Source: RGZA01 sp964568585
Lineage (GTDB): Bacteria > Pseudomonadota > Alphaproteobacteria > UBA9219 > RGZA01
Direction: 5' to 3'
NCBI GenBank assembly: GCA_964568585.1
Contig: CAZMQI010000008.1
Coordinates: 16,033 to 80,032, forward strand
DNA: 64,000 nt
The notes below the pieces were generated by a model. It did not search any database. It was given only the letters and a program-made list of their open reading frames with translations, and was not told the DNA's origin. Positions 26,286 to 35,362 of this stretch are shown here, in pieces. Positions within the stretch are counted from its first letter, which is position 1; every line of letters starts with the position of its first letter. The translations under genes were made by a program, and so were the position numbers.

Positions 26286-29204
26286 TTATTTCCCCAGTGC
26301 CTTATCGACCAGTTCGGCCTGTTCCTTGTTATGACGTTTCAGATAGCCTGTTGCAGGGGATGCAGCGTCTGGGCGGCCAACATAAATCGGGCGATCCTTG
26401 CGTCCGCAATCATTCAGAACAGCTTCGATGCGGCGATCGGCGAACAGCCACGCGCCCATATTCGCTGGTTCTTCCTGACACCAGACAACATCCGCTTTTG
26501 GATAACGCTTCAGTTGTTCGGCAAGTGGCTTGGCTGGGAATGGATATAGTTCTTCCAAACGCACAATCGCAACATCCTTGATACCGCGTGTATCGCGTTC
26601 TGCAACAAGGTCATAATATACCTTGCCGCTGCACAGAACAACGCGGCGAACTTTTTTCTCATCCACTGCGGTGCTGACTTCAGGGATAACGCGAAGGAAC
26701 TTCGTTCCCGGGCCCATATCTGCGAGCGCGGATACGCATGCTTTATGACGCAGCAATGATTTTGGTGTCATCAAAATAAGTGGTTTACGGAACGGTCTGC
26801 GGATTTGGCGGCGCAAAATATGGAAATAATTTGCGGGCGTTGTGCAATTGGCAACTTGCCAATTATCTTCTGCCGATAATTGCAGGAAGCGTTCAAGGCG
26901 TGCGGAGGAATGCTCTGGGCCTTGGCCTTCATAACCATGTGGCAGCAGCAGGGTAAGGCCTGACATACGTAGCCATTTGGTTTCCGATGACGCAATGAAC
27001 TGGTCGATGATGACTTGCGCGCCATTGGCGAAATCGCCGAACTGGCCTTCCCACATCACCAACGCGTGTGGTTCAGCAAGTGCGTAGCCATATTCAAACC
27101 CAAGCACCGATGTTTCAGAAAGTGGGCTATCGATGACTTCGTAGGTCGATTGTTTGCCGGGACGTACTTGTGACAATGGCACGTGTTGCGCTTCATTGGT
27201 TTGGTCAACCAGAACCGAATGGCGCTGCGAAAATGTACCACGGCCACAATCTTGTCCTGATAAACGCACGGGCGTTCCTTCAATCACAAGTGCGCCGAAT
27301 GCGAGTGCTTCTGCGGTTCCCCAATCAATGCCTTGGCCTGTGCTGGTTGCCTGAAGGCGTGCCTCCAACTGCTTGGCGATTTTCGGATTGATATCAAAGT
27401 CTTTTGGCCATGATGAAATGCTTTTGCCGATTTCCTTCAGCACGTTCAGATCAACCGCCGTGTTACCGCTGCGGTCTTCACCGGATGCGATTTCAAGACC
27501 CGACCATTGGCCTTCCAGCCATTCGGCTTTATTGGGCTTATAACTTGGCGCGGATGCAAAATCTTTTTCCAAACCATCAACAAAATCCTTTTGGATTTTG
27601 TCGGTTTCTTCCTGGGTCAGGCTTTTTTCTTCAACCAGTTTACGTGCATAAAGTTCACGCGTGGTGGTCAGATTCTTAATCACCTTATACATGCGTGGCT
27701 GAGTGAAGGCGGGTTCGTCACCTTCATTATGGCCTTGGCGGCGATAACATACGATATCCATCACCACGTCTTGCTTGAATTCCTGACGGTATTCCATTGC
27801 GATGCGTGCAATGCGCGCCACGGCTTCTGGATCATCCCCGTTCACATGGAACACGGGTGCCTGAACTTTTTTGGCAATGTCGGAACAGTAGTAAGATGAC
27901 TTCGAATATTCGGGGTTGGTTGTAAACCCGACCTGGTTGTTGATGACGATGTGAATGGTACCGCCAGTGCGATACCCTTTCAGTTCCATCAATTCCATGG
28001 TTTCAGCAACAACGCCTTGGCCTGCGAACGCAGCATCACCATGCATCAAAATACCGACGACACTGTCAAAATCCTTATCTTCCAGATTGCTGGTTTTGCC
28101 GGCGCGTTGTTGTTGCTTGGCGCGTACGCGGCCCATGACGACTGGGTTCACGAATTCCAAATGCGATGGGTTAGGGGATAGCGTGAGGTGGAGTGTCTTG
28201 CCGTTGAATTCACGATCCTTTGAAAGACCCATATGGTATTTTACGTCCCCCGAACCTTGTACGGATTCAGGATAGGCTGGCGTTCCTTGGAATTCTGCGA
28301 ACATCGCGGTATAGGATTTTCCAAGCACGTTGGTCAGTACGTTCAAACGGCCACGATGTGCCATACCGAATACGACTTCCTTCACACCTAATTCCGCTGC
28401 ACGCAACAGAATAGTATGGATGGCAGGAATGGTGGACTCGCCACCTTCAAGCCCGAAGCGTTTTGTGCCGGGGAATTTCACGGCCAAGAACTTTTCAAAA
28501 CTTTCCGCTTTGGTTAGCTGTTCCAGAATGGTGGTCTTTGCGGCCTTATCGAAGCTTGGCGGGGTGCCTTCAATGTGCGATTGCAGCCATTGCTTCTGGT
28601 CATGGCTTTGTACATGGATGAATTCATATCCAACGCTGCGGCAATAGGTATTGCGGCATACATCCAGAATTTGTTTTAGTGTTGCGGTTTGCAGACCCAA
28701 TACGCCATCAATGAAAATAGGCTTATCCATATCCTCTGCGGCAAAGCCCCAGAAGGCAGGATCAAGTTCAGGAATGACGGCGGGAATTTTGATGCCTAAC
28801 GGATCAAGGTTCGCCATCATATGGCCAACCGCGCGGTGCGCTCTAATCATCATCAACGCACGCACTGATTGCCGCGCAACGGTTTGTGCATCTTCGCTGG
28901 TGTTAGCGGCAGCAGCAAGTGCGGCGGCAGGTTTCGTATCTTTGCCATGACCACCTTTAACGGGTGATGTGAAATCGCCAGTTACGCCGATGACTTTTTT
29001 ATTGGTTTGTTTGTCCCAGCTTGCGCCGCGCAATTCTTTTGCAATGTTGGGCCCGTCTTCTTTGATACCTTCGAAAAATCCCTGCCAGCTTGAATCAACG
29101 CTGCTGGGATCGGTTAGAAAACGTTCATATAATTCGCCGATGAAATCAGCGTTCGTGCCATAAAGAAAGGAAAAATTTGCCCCATTGGAATTTGATTGCG
29201 ACAT
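26286..29204 (-). CDS. sucA: 2-oxoglutarate dehydrogenase E1 component
   Basis: Thiamine-diphosphate enzyme that decarboxylates 2-oxoglutarate and passes the succinyl group to SucB. The frame is open to 29378, but family proteins begin near FLYGTNADFIGELYERFL, so the start is placed at 29204 (MSQSNSNGANFSFLYG), giving 972 residues. Visible blocks: RGRLNVLTNVLGK, GSGDVKYHMG, NPSHLEFVNPVV, the ThDP motif GDAAFAGQGVV...INNQVGFTT, and C-terminal EGQFGDFANGAQVIIDQF and LLPHGYEGQGPEHSSARLER. Complete. First gene of sucAB-lpd on this strand. Confidence 0.96.
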   Translation of the reverse strand: MSQSNSNGANFSFLYGTNADFIGELYERFLTDPSSVDSSWQGFFEGIKEDGPNIAKELRGASWDKQTNKKVIGVTGDFTSPVKGGHGKDTKPAAALAAAANTSEDAQTVARQSVRALMMIRAHRAVGHMMANLDPLGIKIPAVIPELDPAFWGFAAEDMDKPIFIDGVLGLQTATLKQILDVCRNTYCRSVGYEFIHVQSHDQKQWLQSHIEGTPPSFDKAAKTTILEQLTKAESFEKFLAVKFPGTKRFGLEGGESTIPAIHTILLRAAELGVKEVVFGMAHRGRLNVLTNVLGKSYTAMFAEFQGTPAYPESVQGSGDVKYHMGLSKDREFNGKTLHLTLSPNPSHLEFVNPVVMGRVRAKQQQRAGKTSNLEDKDFDSVVGILMHGDAAFAGQGVVAETMELMELKGYRTGGTIHIVINNQVGFTTNPEYSKSSYYCSDIAKKVQAPVFHVNGDDPEAVARIARIAMEYRQEFKQDVVMDIVCYRRQGHNEGDEPAFTQPRMYKVIKNLTTTRELYARKLVEEKSLTQEETDKIQKDFVDGLEKDFASAPSYKPNKAEWLEGQWSGLEIASGEDRSGNTAVDLNVLKEIGKSISSWPKDFDINPKIAKQLEARLQATSTGQGIDWGTAEALAFGALVIEGTPVRLSGQDCGRGTFSQRHSVLVDQTNEAQHVPLSQVRPGKQSTYEVIDSPLSETSVLGFEYGYALAEPHALVMWEGQFGDFANGAQVIIDQFIASSETKWLRMSGLTLLLPHGYEGQGPEHSSARLERFLQLSAEDNWQVANCTTPANYFHILRRQIRRPFRKPLILMTPKSLLRHKACVSALADMGPGTKFLRVIPEVSTAVDEKKVRRVVLCSGKVYYDLVAERDTRGIKDVAIVRLEELYPFPAKPLAEQLKRYPKADVVWCQEEPANMGAWLFADRRIEAVLNDCGRKDRPIYVGRPDAASPATGYLKRHNKEQAELVDKALGK

Positions 29205-29518
29205 GAGTTGTGCCTGACCCTGCTTATAAGGTGTTGATTTTTGAACGCACACCATAGCAAGAACCCAACCGGTTTTGCAAATGCGAGACAAATTGAACAA
29301 CTTGTGCGCTAAACCCCTGATAAACCACCCAATGATTTGATGGTGGTTTTTAAAAAAATACCACCCAAAATACTGCATTGCACTTCATGCATCGCAGCAA
29401 AACGATGCAGGCAGCGCCTGCTTAACAGCGGTTTAAGCGTGTTATGGGATAATCAATCTCGGGTAAGTCATTAGGCTTATCGGGGCACACCCCAAAGTAA
29501 CAAACATGGGAGAGCGTT
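29205..29518. other. Non-coding region upstream of sucA and the microprotein gene
   Basis: 314 bases between divergent sucA and the microprotein. The apparent N-terminal extension of sucA here lacks family similarity. A palindrome GGTGGT/ACCACC (29342-29365) with an A/T-rich core, and a small stem GCATCG/CGATGC just after 29388, are visible. Both promoters must lie here; a GGATAAT near 29448 resembles a -10 box for the plus strand. Confidence 0.4.
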
Positions 29519-29587
29519 ATGAAAAAGGAAGTACTTTTCATCGTGGTTCTTGTTGTAGGCGTGATTGGTTATTTTGTTATCGGATAA
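29519..29587 (+). CDS. 22-residue single-span membrane microprotein
   Basis: A short ORF read directly from the DNA: MKKEVLFIVVLVVGVIGYFV followed by IG and stop. Two Lys and a Glu precede about 17 uninterrupted hydrophobic residues, which fits one transmembrane helix with the N-terminus inside. A strong ribosome site GGGAGAG lies about five bases before the ATG, and a hairpin terminator begins 60 bases after the stop, so this looks like a complete monocistronic gene. It is antisense in orientation to the flanking sucA and sucD. Function unknown; small membrane peptides often modulate transporters or respiratory complexes. Confidence 0.65.
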   Translation: MKKEVLFIVVLVVGVIGYFVIG

Positions 29588-29646
29588 GATAACAAGCGCA
29601 CCTAACAAGATGTTAGAGGCAAAACATTAAAACGTGAGAAAATTAG

Positions 29647-29690
29647 GAAGGCAGCTCGCTCTAGGCGACACAAGGCTGCCTTCTTTGTTT
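29647..29690. terminator. Terminator after the microprotein gene, probably bidirectional
   Basis: Nine-bp stem GAAGGCAGC (29647-29655) with GCTGCCTTC (29675-29683), an inner TCGC/GCGA helix, and a T-rich tail (TTTGTTTT) on the plus strand. On the minus strand the stem is followed by AATTTTC, so it may also stop sucD transcripts. Confidence 0.8.
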
Positions 29691-29720
29691 TCTCGCGTTT
29701 CGTCTTTTTAAAAGTGCGTT

Positions 29721-30608
29721 TTAAGCTGCTTTCTTGCCTTGAATAGCAGCAACCATGGTTTCACCAAGCTTAGCTGGATTGTCAGTTACAACAAATCCTG
29801 CTGAACGCATCGCTTCCATCTTGTCTTGTGCAGAACCCTTGCCGCCGGAGATGATTGCGCCCGCATGGCCCATACGACGACCCGGAGGTGCCGTTACACC
29901 AGCGATGAAGCCGGCGATTGGTTTCTTGATTTTTGAACGCTTGTAGAATTCTGCGCCTTCTTCTTCTGCGCTGCCGCCGATTTCACCAATCATGATGATG
30001 CCTTGCGTTTCAGGATCGTTGAGGAACAATTCCAATGCATCGACAAAGTTGGTGCCGTTGACTGGGTCGCCGCCGATACCGATGCAGGTTGTTTGGCCAA
30101 GACCGGCAGCTGTTGTTTGTGCAACTGCTTCATAGGTCAATGTACCGGAACGTGACACGATGCCAATTTTACCGCGCATGTGAATATGGCCTGGCATAAT
30201 ACCGATTTTGCATTCGCCCGGGGTGATGATGCCGGGGCAGTTTGGCCCAATCAAACGTGTCTTGGTGCCGGACAATCCGCGCTTCACGCGCACCATGTCC
30301 AGAACAGGAATGCCTTCAGTAATGCAAACGACCAATGGGATTTCTGCATCCACAGCTTCCAAAATCGCATCAGCTGCGAATGGGGGTGGAACATAAATGA
30401 CCGACGCATTCGCGCCGGTTTTTGATACGGCTTCATGCACGGTATCAAAGATAGGAAGGTCCAAGTGAACACCGCCACCTTTACCAGGGGTTACGCCGCC
30501 AACCATCTTGGTGCCGTATGCCGCAGCTTGCTGCGAGTGGAATGTACCTTGCGAGCCGGTAAAGCCCTGACAGATAACTTTGGTTTCTTTGTTTACGAGA
30601 ACAGCCAT
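29721..30608 (-). CDS. sucD: Succinyl-CoA synthetase alpha subunit
   Basis: CoA-binding subunit of the TCA enzyme that makes ATP or GTP from succinyl-CoA. The 295 residues include the N-terminal CQGFTGSQGTFHSQQA block, KGGGVHLDLPIFDTV, RLIGPNCPGI, and the phosphohistidine block RRMGHAGAIISGGKG. Complete. It lies 27 bases after sucC on the minus strand and ends near the bidirectional terminator. Confidence 0.98.
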   Translation of the reverse strand: MAVLVNKETKVICQGFTGSQGTFHSQQAAAYGTKMVGGVTPGKGGGVHLDLPIFDTVHEAVSKTGANASVIYVPPPFAADAILEAVDAEIPLVVCITEGIPVLDMVRVKRGLSGTKTRLIGPNCPGIITPGECKIGIMPGHIHMRGKIGIVSRSGTLTYEAVAQTTAAGLGQTTCIGIGGDPVNGTNFVDALELFLNDPETQGIIMIGEIGGSAEEEGAEFYKRSKIKKPIAGFIAGVTAPPGRRMGHAGAIISGGKGSAQDKMEAMRSAGFVVTDNPAKLGETMVAAIQGKKAA

Positions 30609-30635
30609 ATTAGGTTTCCTTGATTATGATTTCAA

Positions 30636-31808
30636 TTAAGCAGCTTTTTTGGTGACAGCGGCCACGATTTTCTTCGCGCCATCGGAAAGATTGTCGCCCG
30701 ATACAATTGGCAAGCCGCTTTCAGCGAGCATCTTCTTGCCAAGGTCAACATTGGTACCTTCAAGGCGTACAACCAATGGAACGCTCAGCTTCACTTCCTT
30801 CGAAGCTTCGATGATGCCGTCCGCGATGATGTCGCAACGCATAATGCCGCCAAAGATGTTGACGAAAATTCCCTTCACGTTTTTATCGGAAAGAATAATC
30901 TTGAATGCCTTGGTCACGCGTTCTTTGGTCGCGCCGCCGCCAACATCGAGGAAGTTGGCAGGTTCGCCGCCATACAGTTTCACGATATCCATGGTGGCCA
31001 TCGCCAGACCTGCGCCGTTGACCATACAGCCGATATTGCCATCCAGCTTCACGTAGTTAAGATCGTTCTTGGTTGCTTCGAGCTCAGCTGGATCTTCTTC
31101 GCTTTCATCGCGCATGCCCGATACTTCCTTTTGACGGAAGAGGGAGTTGTCATCGAAGTTTACCTTGGCATCCAATGCAATCACATCGCCTGCGCCCGTT
31201 ACAACCAATGGATTAATCTCAACAATCGCGCAATCCAACTCGTTGAATGCTTTCCACATGCCAAGCAGGAATTTAACGCAGTTATTGACCTGTGTACCTT
31301 CCAGGCCCAGACCGAATGCAACTTTGCGTGCATGGAATGCTTGCATACCAGTTGCAGGATCGATGGAGAATTTCTGGATTTTATCAGGATGCTTTGCTGC
31401 AACTTCTTCGATGTCCATACCACCTTCGGTGGATGCCATTACGGTGACGCGGCTTGTTGCGCGGTCAACGAGCAGACCCAGATAAAGTTCGCGTTTGATA
31501 TCGCAGCCTTCTTCGATGTAGATGCGGCCAACTTTTTGTCCCTTAGGACCTGTTTGATGGGTGACCAAGGTCATGCCCAACATGCGCTGTGCTTCCAGCT
31601 TTACGGCGTCGATGCTTTTGACAACTTTTACGCCGCCCGCTTTACCGCGACCACCAGCATGAATTTGTGATTTAACAACCCATACGGAACCGCCTAAATC
31701 CTTGGCGACTTTTTCTGCTTCTTCCACAGTGAACGCCGCGCCGCCACGTGGCACGTTGACGCCGTAACGACGAAGAAGTTCTTTGGCTTGGTATTCATGA
31801 ATGTTCAT
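30636..31808 (-). CDS. sucC: Succinyl-CoA synthetase beta subunit (ADP-forming)
   Basis: ATP-grasp subunit of succinyl-CoA synthetase, 390 residues. N-terminal MNIHEYQAKELLRRYGV, nucleotide-binding VVKSQIHAGGRGKAGGVK, EINPLVV, and C-terminal ANFLDVGGGA and VNIFGGIMRCDIIADG. It is first in a sucC-sucD unit on the minus strand and leads toward sucA-sucB-lpd, separated from them by the microprotein gene on the other strand. In many alphaproteobacteria mdh precedes sucC; here the DotA-type block occupies that position. Confidence 0.98.
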   Translation of the reverse strand: MNIHEYQAKELLRRYGVNVPRGGAAFTVEEAEKVAKDLGGSVWVVKSQIHAGGRGKAGGVKVVKSIDAVKLEAQRMLGMTLVTHQTGPKGQKVGRIYIEEGCDIKRELYLGLLVDRATSRVTVMASTEGGMDIEEVAAKHPDKIQKFSIDPATGMQAFHARKVAFGLGLEGTQVNNCVKFLLGMWKAFNELDCAIVEINPLVVTGAGDVIALDAKVNFDDNSLFRQKEVSGMRDESEEDPAELEATKNDLNYVKLDGNIGCMVNGAGLAMATMDIVKLYGGEPANFLDVGGGATKERVTKAFKIILSDKNVKGIFVNIFGGIMRCDIIADGIIEASKEVKLSVPLVVRLEGTNVDLGKKMLAESGLPIVSGDNLSDGAKKIVAAVTKKAA

Positions 31809-31845
31809 TGGTCTGGCCTATATATATAAGGGGCATGCACAAGGG

Positions 31846-31874
31846 ATTATTGCGCTGCAAAAGAAGGCCTTGAA
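31846..31874 (-). promoter_or_regulatory. Candidate sigma-70 promoter of sucCD
   Basis: Read on the minus strand, TTCAAG (complement of 31869-31874) and AATAAT (complement of 31846-31851) are separated by 17 bases and lie about 38 bases before the sucC ATG. The -10 matches five of six consensus positions, the -35 three or four. Confidence 0.4.
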
Positions 31875-32002
31875 ATAGCGTGATTTTAGCGCTCATGCAA
31901 GGGGCTTCCCTTGTAACCGTTACCGAACAGGCAAAAGATGCAATAATAGTGCTGCCACAGGCTGAATCGCTGCGTCATACGCTTGCGTGGTTTGGGGATT
32001 AT

Positions 32003-32443
32003 CTACCCGCCTGAAGGTCGGGGATTTGAGCTAATCGACAGAACGAAAAACAGTATCGATAAAGCGACTACAACAAGGCTGCCTGCAAATGCAAAAAACA
32101 GCAGCACTTGGGGCAGACCCTCGCGGGTGAAACGCAGGTTGCGATAAGCGGTTTCCATCAGGGATTTGAGCCCTAATCTGTTTGGATCCGCAAGTCCGGG
32201 ATAGCTTGCATCAATCAGTCCGGTTTGCAGGAAAATATTCGAAATCAGTTTCAAGAACTGGCCGTGACTGCTACGCATATTCTTGATGTCTTCGCCCAGT
32301 TCGGGGTTGAACATGAAGCGCAACACTTTGCTGGTCTGCGATTTTTCTTTTTGATTTCCGGTCGGGGTGCCAGCAATCGGGCGTTGTCCCTTAAATGGAC
32401 CGCCTTGTTGTTGATTGAATGGGTCGAAGTTTTGTCCGAACAT
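32003..32443 (-). CDS. Small protein with C-terminal membrane segment, downstream of DotA-like gene
   Basis: A 146-residue protein I cannot assign. The N-terminal 40 residues are Gln/Gly/Pro-rich and probably disordered; a helical middle follows (KVLRFMFNPELGEDIKNM, QFLKLISNIF); residues about 115-140 form one strong membrane helix (VLLFFAFAGSLVVVALSILF). It follows the DotA-like gene after 65 bases on the same strand. In Legionella dotA is paired with icmV, which encodes a membrane protein of similar size, so this may be a positional counterpart. Sequence identity to IcmV is not evident; that suggestion is inference. Confidence 0.6.
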   Translation of the reverse strand: MFGQNFDPFNQQQGGPFKGQRPIAGTPTGNQKEKSQTSKVLRFMFNPELGEDIKNMRSSHGQFLKLISNIFLQTGLIDASYPGLADPNRLGLKSLMETAYRNLRFTREGLPQVLLFFAFAGSLVVVALSILFFVLSISSNPRPSGG

Positions 32444-32508
32444 GATGCTATATTATCCTTCTAAGTCAAACTGGTAAAGCGTTGAATTAAGATTCTGGTA
32501 CAGCCGAA

Positions 32509-35109
32509 TTATGAAATACCTGCACGTGCGGCATGACCTGCGGCAACCGCCCCAGAAATGTCGGTTGGGTACAGGATGAAATGTGAGTTAATGGCATTGG
32601 CAATCGCAGCCGTTTGGGCTGGGCTGGTGATAGCAGCAATTGAATTCACGCCGCTTATGGCTTGGCTATAACGCTGTGCTGCGTCTACGCCTGCATTTAA
32701 GGGTGGGGCGTGGGTAGCAGCCATTTGTTGGATATCAGGTGATACGGGCGCTCTGCCTGTATCATTAATTGGCGCAAAATGCGGGCTGGATGAAGCTTCC
32801 GGCAATGCCAAACGCGGTCCTGGCTCCGGGCTTACCGGGGGGGGAGCGACGGCGGAGGGGGGGGGAGCCGCTGGAGGAGCGGCTGGTGGAGCAGTTGGTG
32901 CTGTTGGGCCTCGCGGCGCGACTTGCGATCGCATATTCGCACCTGCTTGCCCGCTTCGTCCGCCACCTCCGCCACTAGGTGTGTGTCCTGACATTTGCAT
33001 ACCTGCGCTCAGTGCAGCGCCGCCAAGTGATCCTGCAAATTGGCTCATCATTGCAGAACCCTTTTCAGCAACAGCGATGGTTTGTGCTGCATCACCCATG
33101 TTTTCTTCATGGCTGTTACCACCAATCCAACGGGTTGCGTGTTTAGCAAATGTATCCATCACCTTAAGTGACATGTTAAGGCAGGTATAAAGCATCGACA
33201 CATACATGTTGCCGAACGCAATCTTCGCCACCACATACATACCGCCTTTGAATGCGCCAGCGCTGGATGTAATCGCCTGATAGAATGTCGTGACCAAATG
33301 CGCTGCAATGTTGAACAGCAAGATTGATGCGATGAGGCCGAAGATGGTCATCACCGGCCGTAAGAACGTATGAATGATGATGTGATAGCTCGGCTCGACT
33401 TTTTGTCCGGCGAACCCTTCGCCATAGGGCGTGAGATAGGCAAGCGCCATCAACGGCGCGCATGCAAGCGATTCAACCACCAGCGCAAGCCATGTCATGA
33501 CTGATAGTACAAACTTCATGAACGGTAACATCGGCGTAAAGATACCAATCAGGATACCCATGCTCATCAACGCGCTGGCAAATGCCGATAGAACCGGGAT
33601 GGCCATTTGCGCCCAGAACAATCCGGCTTTCGGACCAAACGCCTTGCTTTCCTTGCTCGCGACCTGCGATGAATACATGGCGTGTTGCGGTTCATTGACG
33701 CCTAAATCCACGGCGGCACCCACGCAGTCGAGCGCCGTTCGGATCATTCGGTGTCCTAAATCCACAAGCTCGGCAAGCGGACTATTCCCTAAATCGATAT
33801 AGAAGGCGACGCTGCCAGGTGACCAAAGCCCCGATACAACGCCCAGCTGATCCATGAACAATAAAAGCAAGTCAACGAATTTACGGCCAGCAACGGTGTT
33901 ACCAATCATATTGGAAACAGCACCACCACCAGAGATATGCGATTGATATTTTCCAACAATCCATTCCGCCATTTTATAGAAGGCTTGTTGTACAGGTTCA
34001 GGGCGAATGAGTTCCGATTTAGGGCCTGTGATGATAGGTAGTGTATCCGTGCCAGAAACGCGGTTACTACCACCTGCTGCTAATTGCAGGAAGTATGAAC
34101 CAGCTTCAACCCAGCCAGCGCCCGCAGAACCTGCACCCGAATTCCAACCGCCACTCACGGATTCCAATGTACCAAGCGCGAGCGCTAATCCCATCGCAGG
34201 TGCTGGGCCTGGGTCTTCATTATATTCTTTGGTGCCTTGCAGGAATTTTTTCGCAGGCTCCTGCATCTGCTGAATGATTTGTTCAATACCCGCAACACCT
34301 GCTGCGGCACCGGGCCCCATCGAGAAGATGATGACGCTTCCGCATAACGCTTCGTATTTTTCAGTACCGTATAAAATCGCCGGGCCATAGCCGCGACGGG
34401 TAATCATATTATTTGCGCCACCGCTGCTTTTTGATGCATTCAAATTGATAAGATGCATGCATGCGCCGATTTTCGCAGCTTCACGTGCAATCGCACCAAC
34501 GTCTGGCATATGCGGGGTTGGGCTGGTACCAGCGCCAGAACCTGCTTCTGAAAGGAAGGCCCACCACACACGGCTCGCCATGTTGGAGCCCCACTCGATG
34601 ACTTGCAGCGTGATGTATTGCGCCGAATTCAATCCAGAGGCGAGCGGAACAAGCAAGCCAATTGCAATCACAAGACGAATAGGTGCCCATACCTGATTGG
34701 TGCGTTTACCACCCACAACACCTTGGTGTGCGGTTTCGCCAGTCATAATCAACAGGTGATACAAAAGAATTACGCTGGCGACGATTAGTAATGCGTTGCT
34801 GTAAATGCCAAGCGCGCTACGCAATGCGGCTGCGTATTGCATCGATGAACCAGGATCGGCAATCGGGCCAGAGCCATTGCCGCGGAACATCTGTACCCAG
34901 CCACTGCCCGAACCATTATCAGCGTCGAAGATTTGCGCTTCAGCAGGCGAAGGAGCGATACAGAAAACTGCTGCCAAGAAAACGAATGCAGCAAGGAATG
35001 ACGAGAAAGAATTTTTGAAATGTGCAAAGCCACGCGCACCGCATGCACGTGAACACTTGCTGCCTTCAGCAAGAACGGGTAACTGAATTCCACCGTTAAG
35101 TTGCATCAT
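32509..35109 (-). CDS. DotA/TraY-family polytopic membrane protein (copy 1)
   Basis: Large inner-membrane or periplasm-exported component of I-type (Dot/Icm or IncI conjugation) secretion systems. A signal segment near residues 33-58 ends at PSPAEAQ. The family block follows: SNALLIVASVILLYHLL, then GGKRTNQVWAPIRLVIAIG and LLVPLASGLNSAQYITLQ. Several membrane helices cluster near residues 505-660 (PFMKFVLSVMTWLALVVESL, LAYLTPYGEGFAG, RPVMTIFGLIASILLFNIAA). The last ~190 residues are Pro/Ala-rich and carry runs of eight and nine C on the coding strand. The middle 350 residues differ from copy 2. No other icm/dot genes are in the window. Confidence 0.85.
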   Translation of the reverse strand: MMQLNGGIQLPVLAEGSKCSRACGARGFAHFKNSFSSFLAAFVFLAAVFCIAPSPAEAQIFDADNGSGSGWVQMFRGNGSGPIADPGSSMQYAAALRSALGIYSNALLIVASVILLYHLLIMTGETAHQGVVGGKRTNQVWAPIRLVIAIGLLVPLASGLNSAQYITLQVIEWGSNMASRVWWAFLSEAGSGAGTSPTPHMPDVGAIAREAAKIGACMHLINLNASKSSGGANNMITRRGYGPAILYGTEKYEALCGSVIIFSMGPGAAAGVAGIEQIIQQMQEPAKKFLQGTKEYNEDPGPAPAMGLALALGTLESVSGGWNSGAGSAGAGWVEAGSYFLQLAAGGSNRVSGTDTLPIITGPKSELIRPEPVQQAFYKMAEWIVGKYQSHISGGGAVSNMIGNTVAGRKFVDLLLLFMDQLGVVSGLWSPGSVAFYIDLGNSPLAELVDLGHRMIRTALDCVGAAVDLGVNEPQHAMYSSQVASKESKAFGPKAGLFWAQMAIPVLSAFASALMSMGILIGIFTPMLPFMKFVLSVMTWLALVVESLACAPLMALAYLTPYGEGFAGQKVEPSYHIIIHTFLRPVMTIFGLIASILLFNIAAHLVTTFYQAITSSAGAFKGGMYVVAKIAFGNMYVSMLYTCLNMSLKVMDTFAKHATRWIGGNSHEENMGDAAQTIAVAEKGSAMMSQFAGSLGGAALSAGMQMSGHTPSGGGGGRSGQAGANMRSQVAPRGPTAPTAPPAAPPAAPPPSAVAPPPVSPEPGPRLALPEASSSPHFAPINDTGRAPVSPDIQQMAATHAPPLNAGVDAAQRYSQAISGVNSIAAITSPAQTAAIANAINSHFILYPTDISGAVAAGHAARAGIS
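32837..32865 (-). repeat. Two poly-C tracts in the DotA-like coding sequence
   Basis: On the plus strand eight G (32837-32844) and nine G (32857-32865), i.e. C8 and C9 on the coding strand, fall within the proline-rich tail of DotA copy 1, 12 bases apart. Such long homopolymers inside a gene are slippage-prone. A change of one base would shift only the last ~115 codons. Confidence 0.85.
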
Positions 35110-35362
35110 CTTTTTTCAAACATTTATGGAATAACTTCAGCGTCTTAGGCACAGTGTGACTCGTGCAAAATGCGGCTTGGTTGTTCCTTATGTCCAAAGA
35201 TTAAAGGACAATAGTTGATGAGGGTTTAATGTGTGCAGGTACGGTTAACGACCTGTAAAGACAGGAGAAAAAAGCCACCACATCAGGCAAAGTGGCGATT
35301 TCACAGTCGAAACCAAGGCTTTTTATGGTTTAAGACCGTTAACTAGCAAGCTAATGGCTTGT

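Noticed and set aside
29205..29378. 58-residue N-terminal extension of SucA
   Set aside because: The known family begins at about FLYGTNADF; the extension has no similarity and includes a palindromic non-coding region.
31131..31670. 179-residue ORF antisense to sucC
   Set aside because: Shadow frame of a highly conserved gene.
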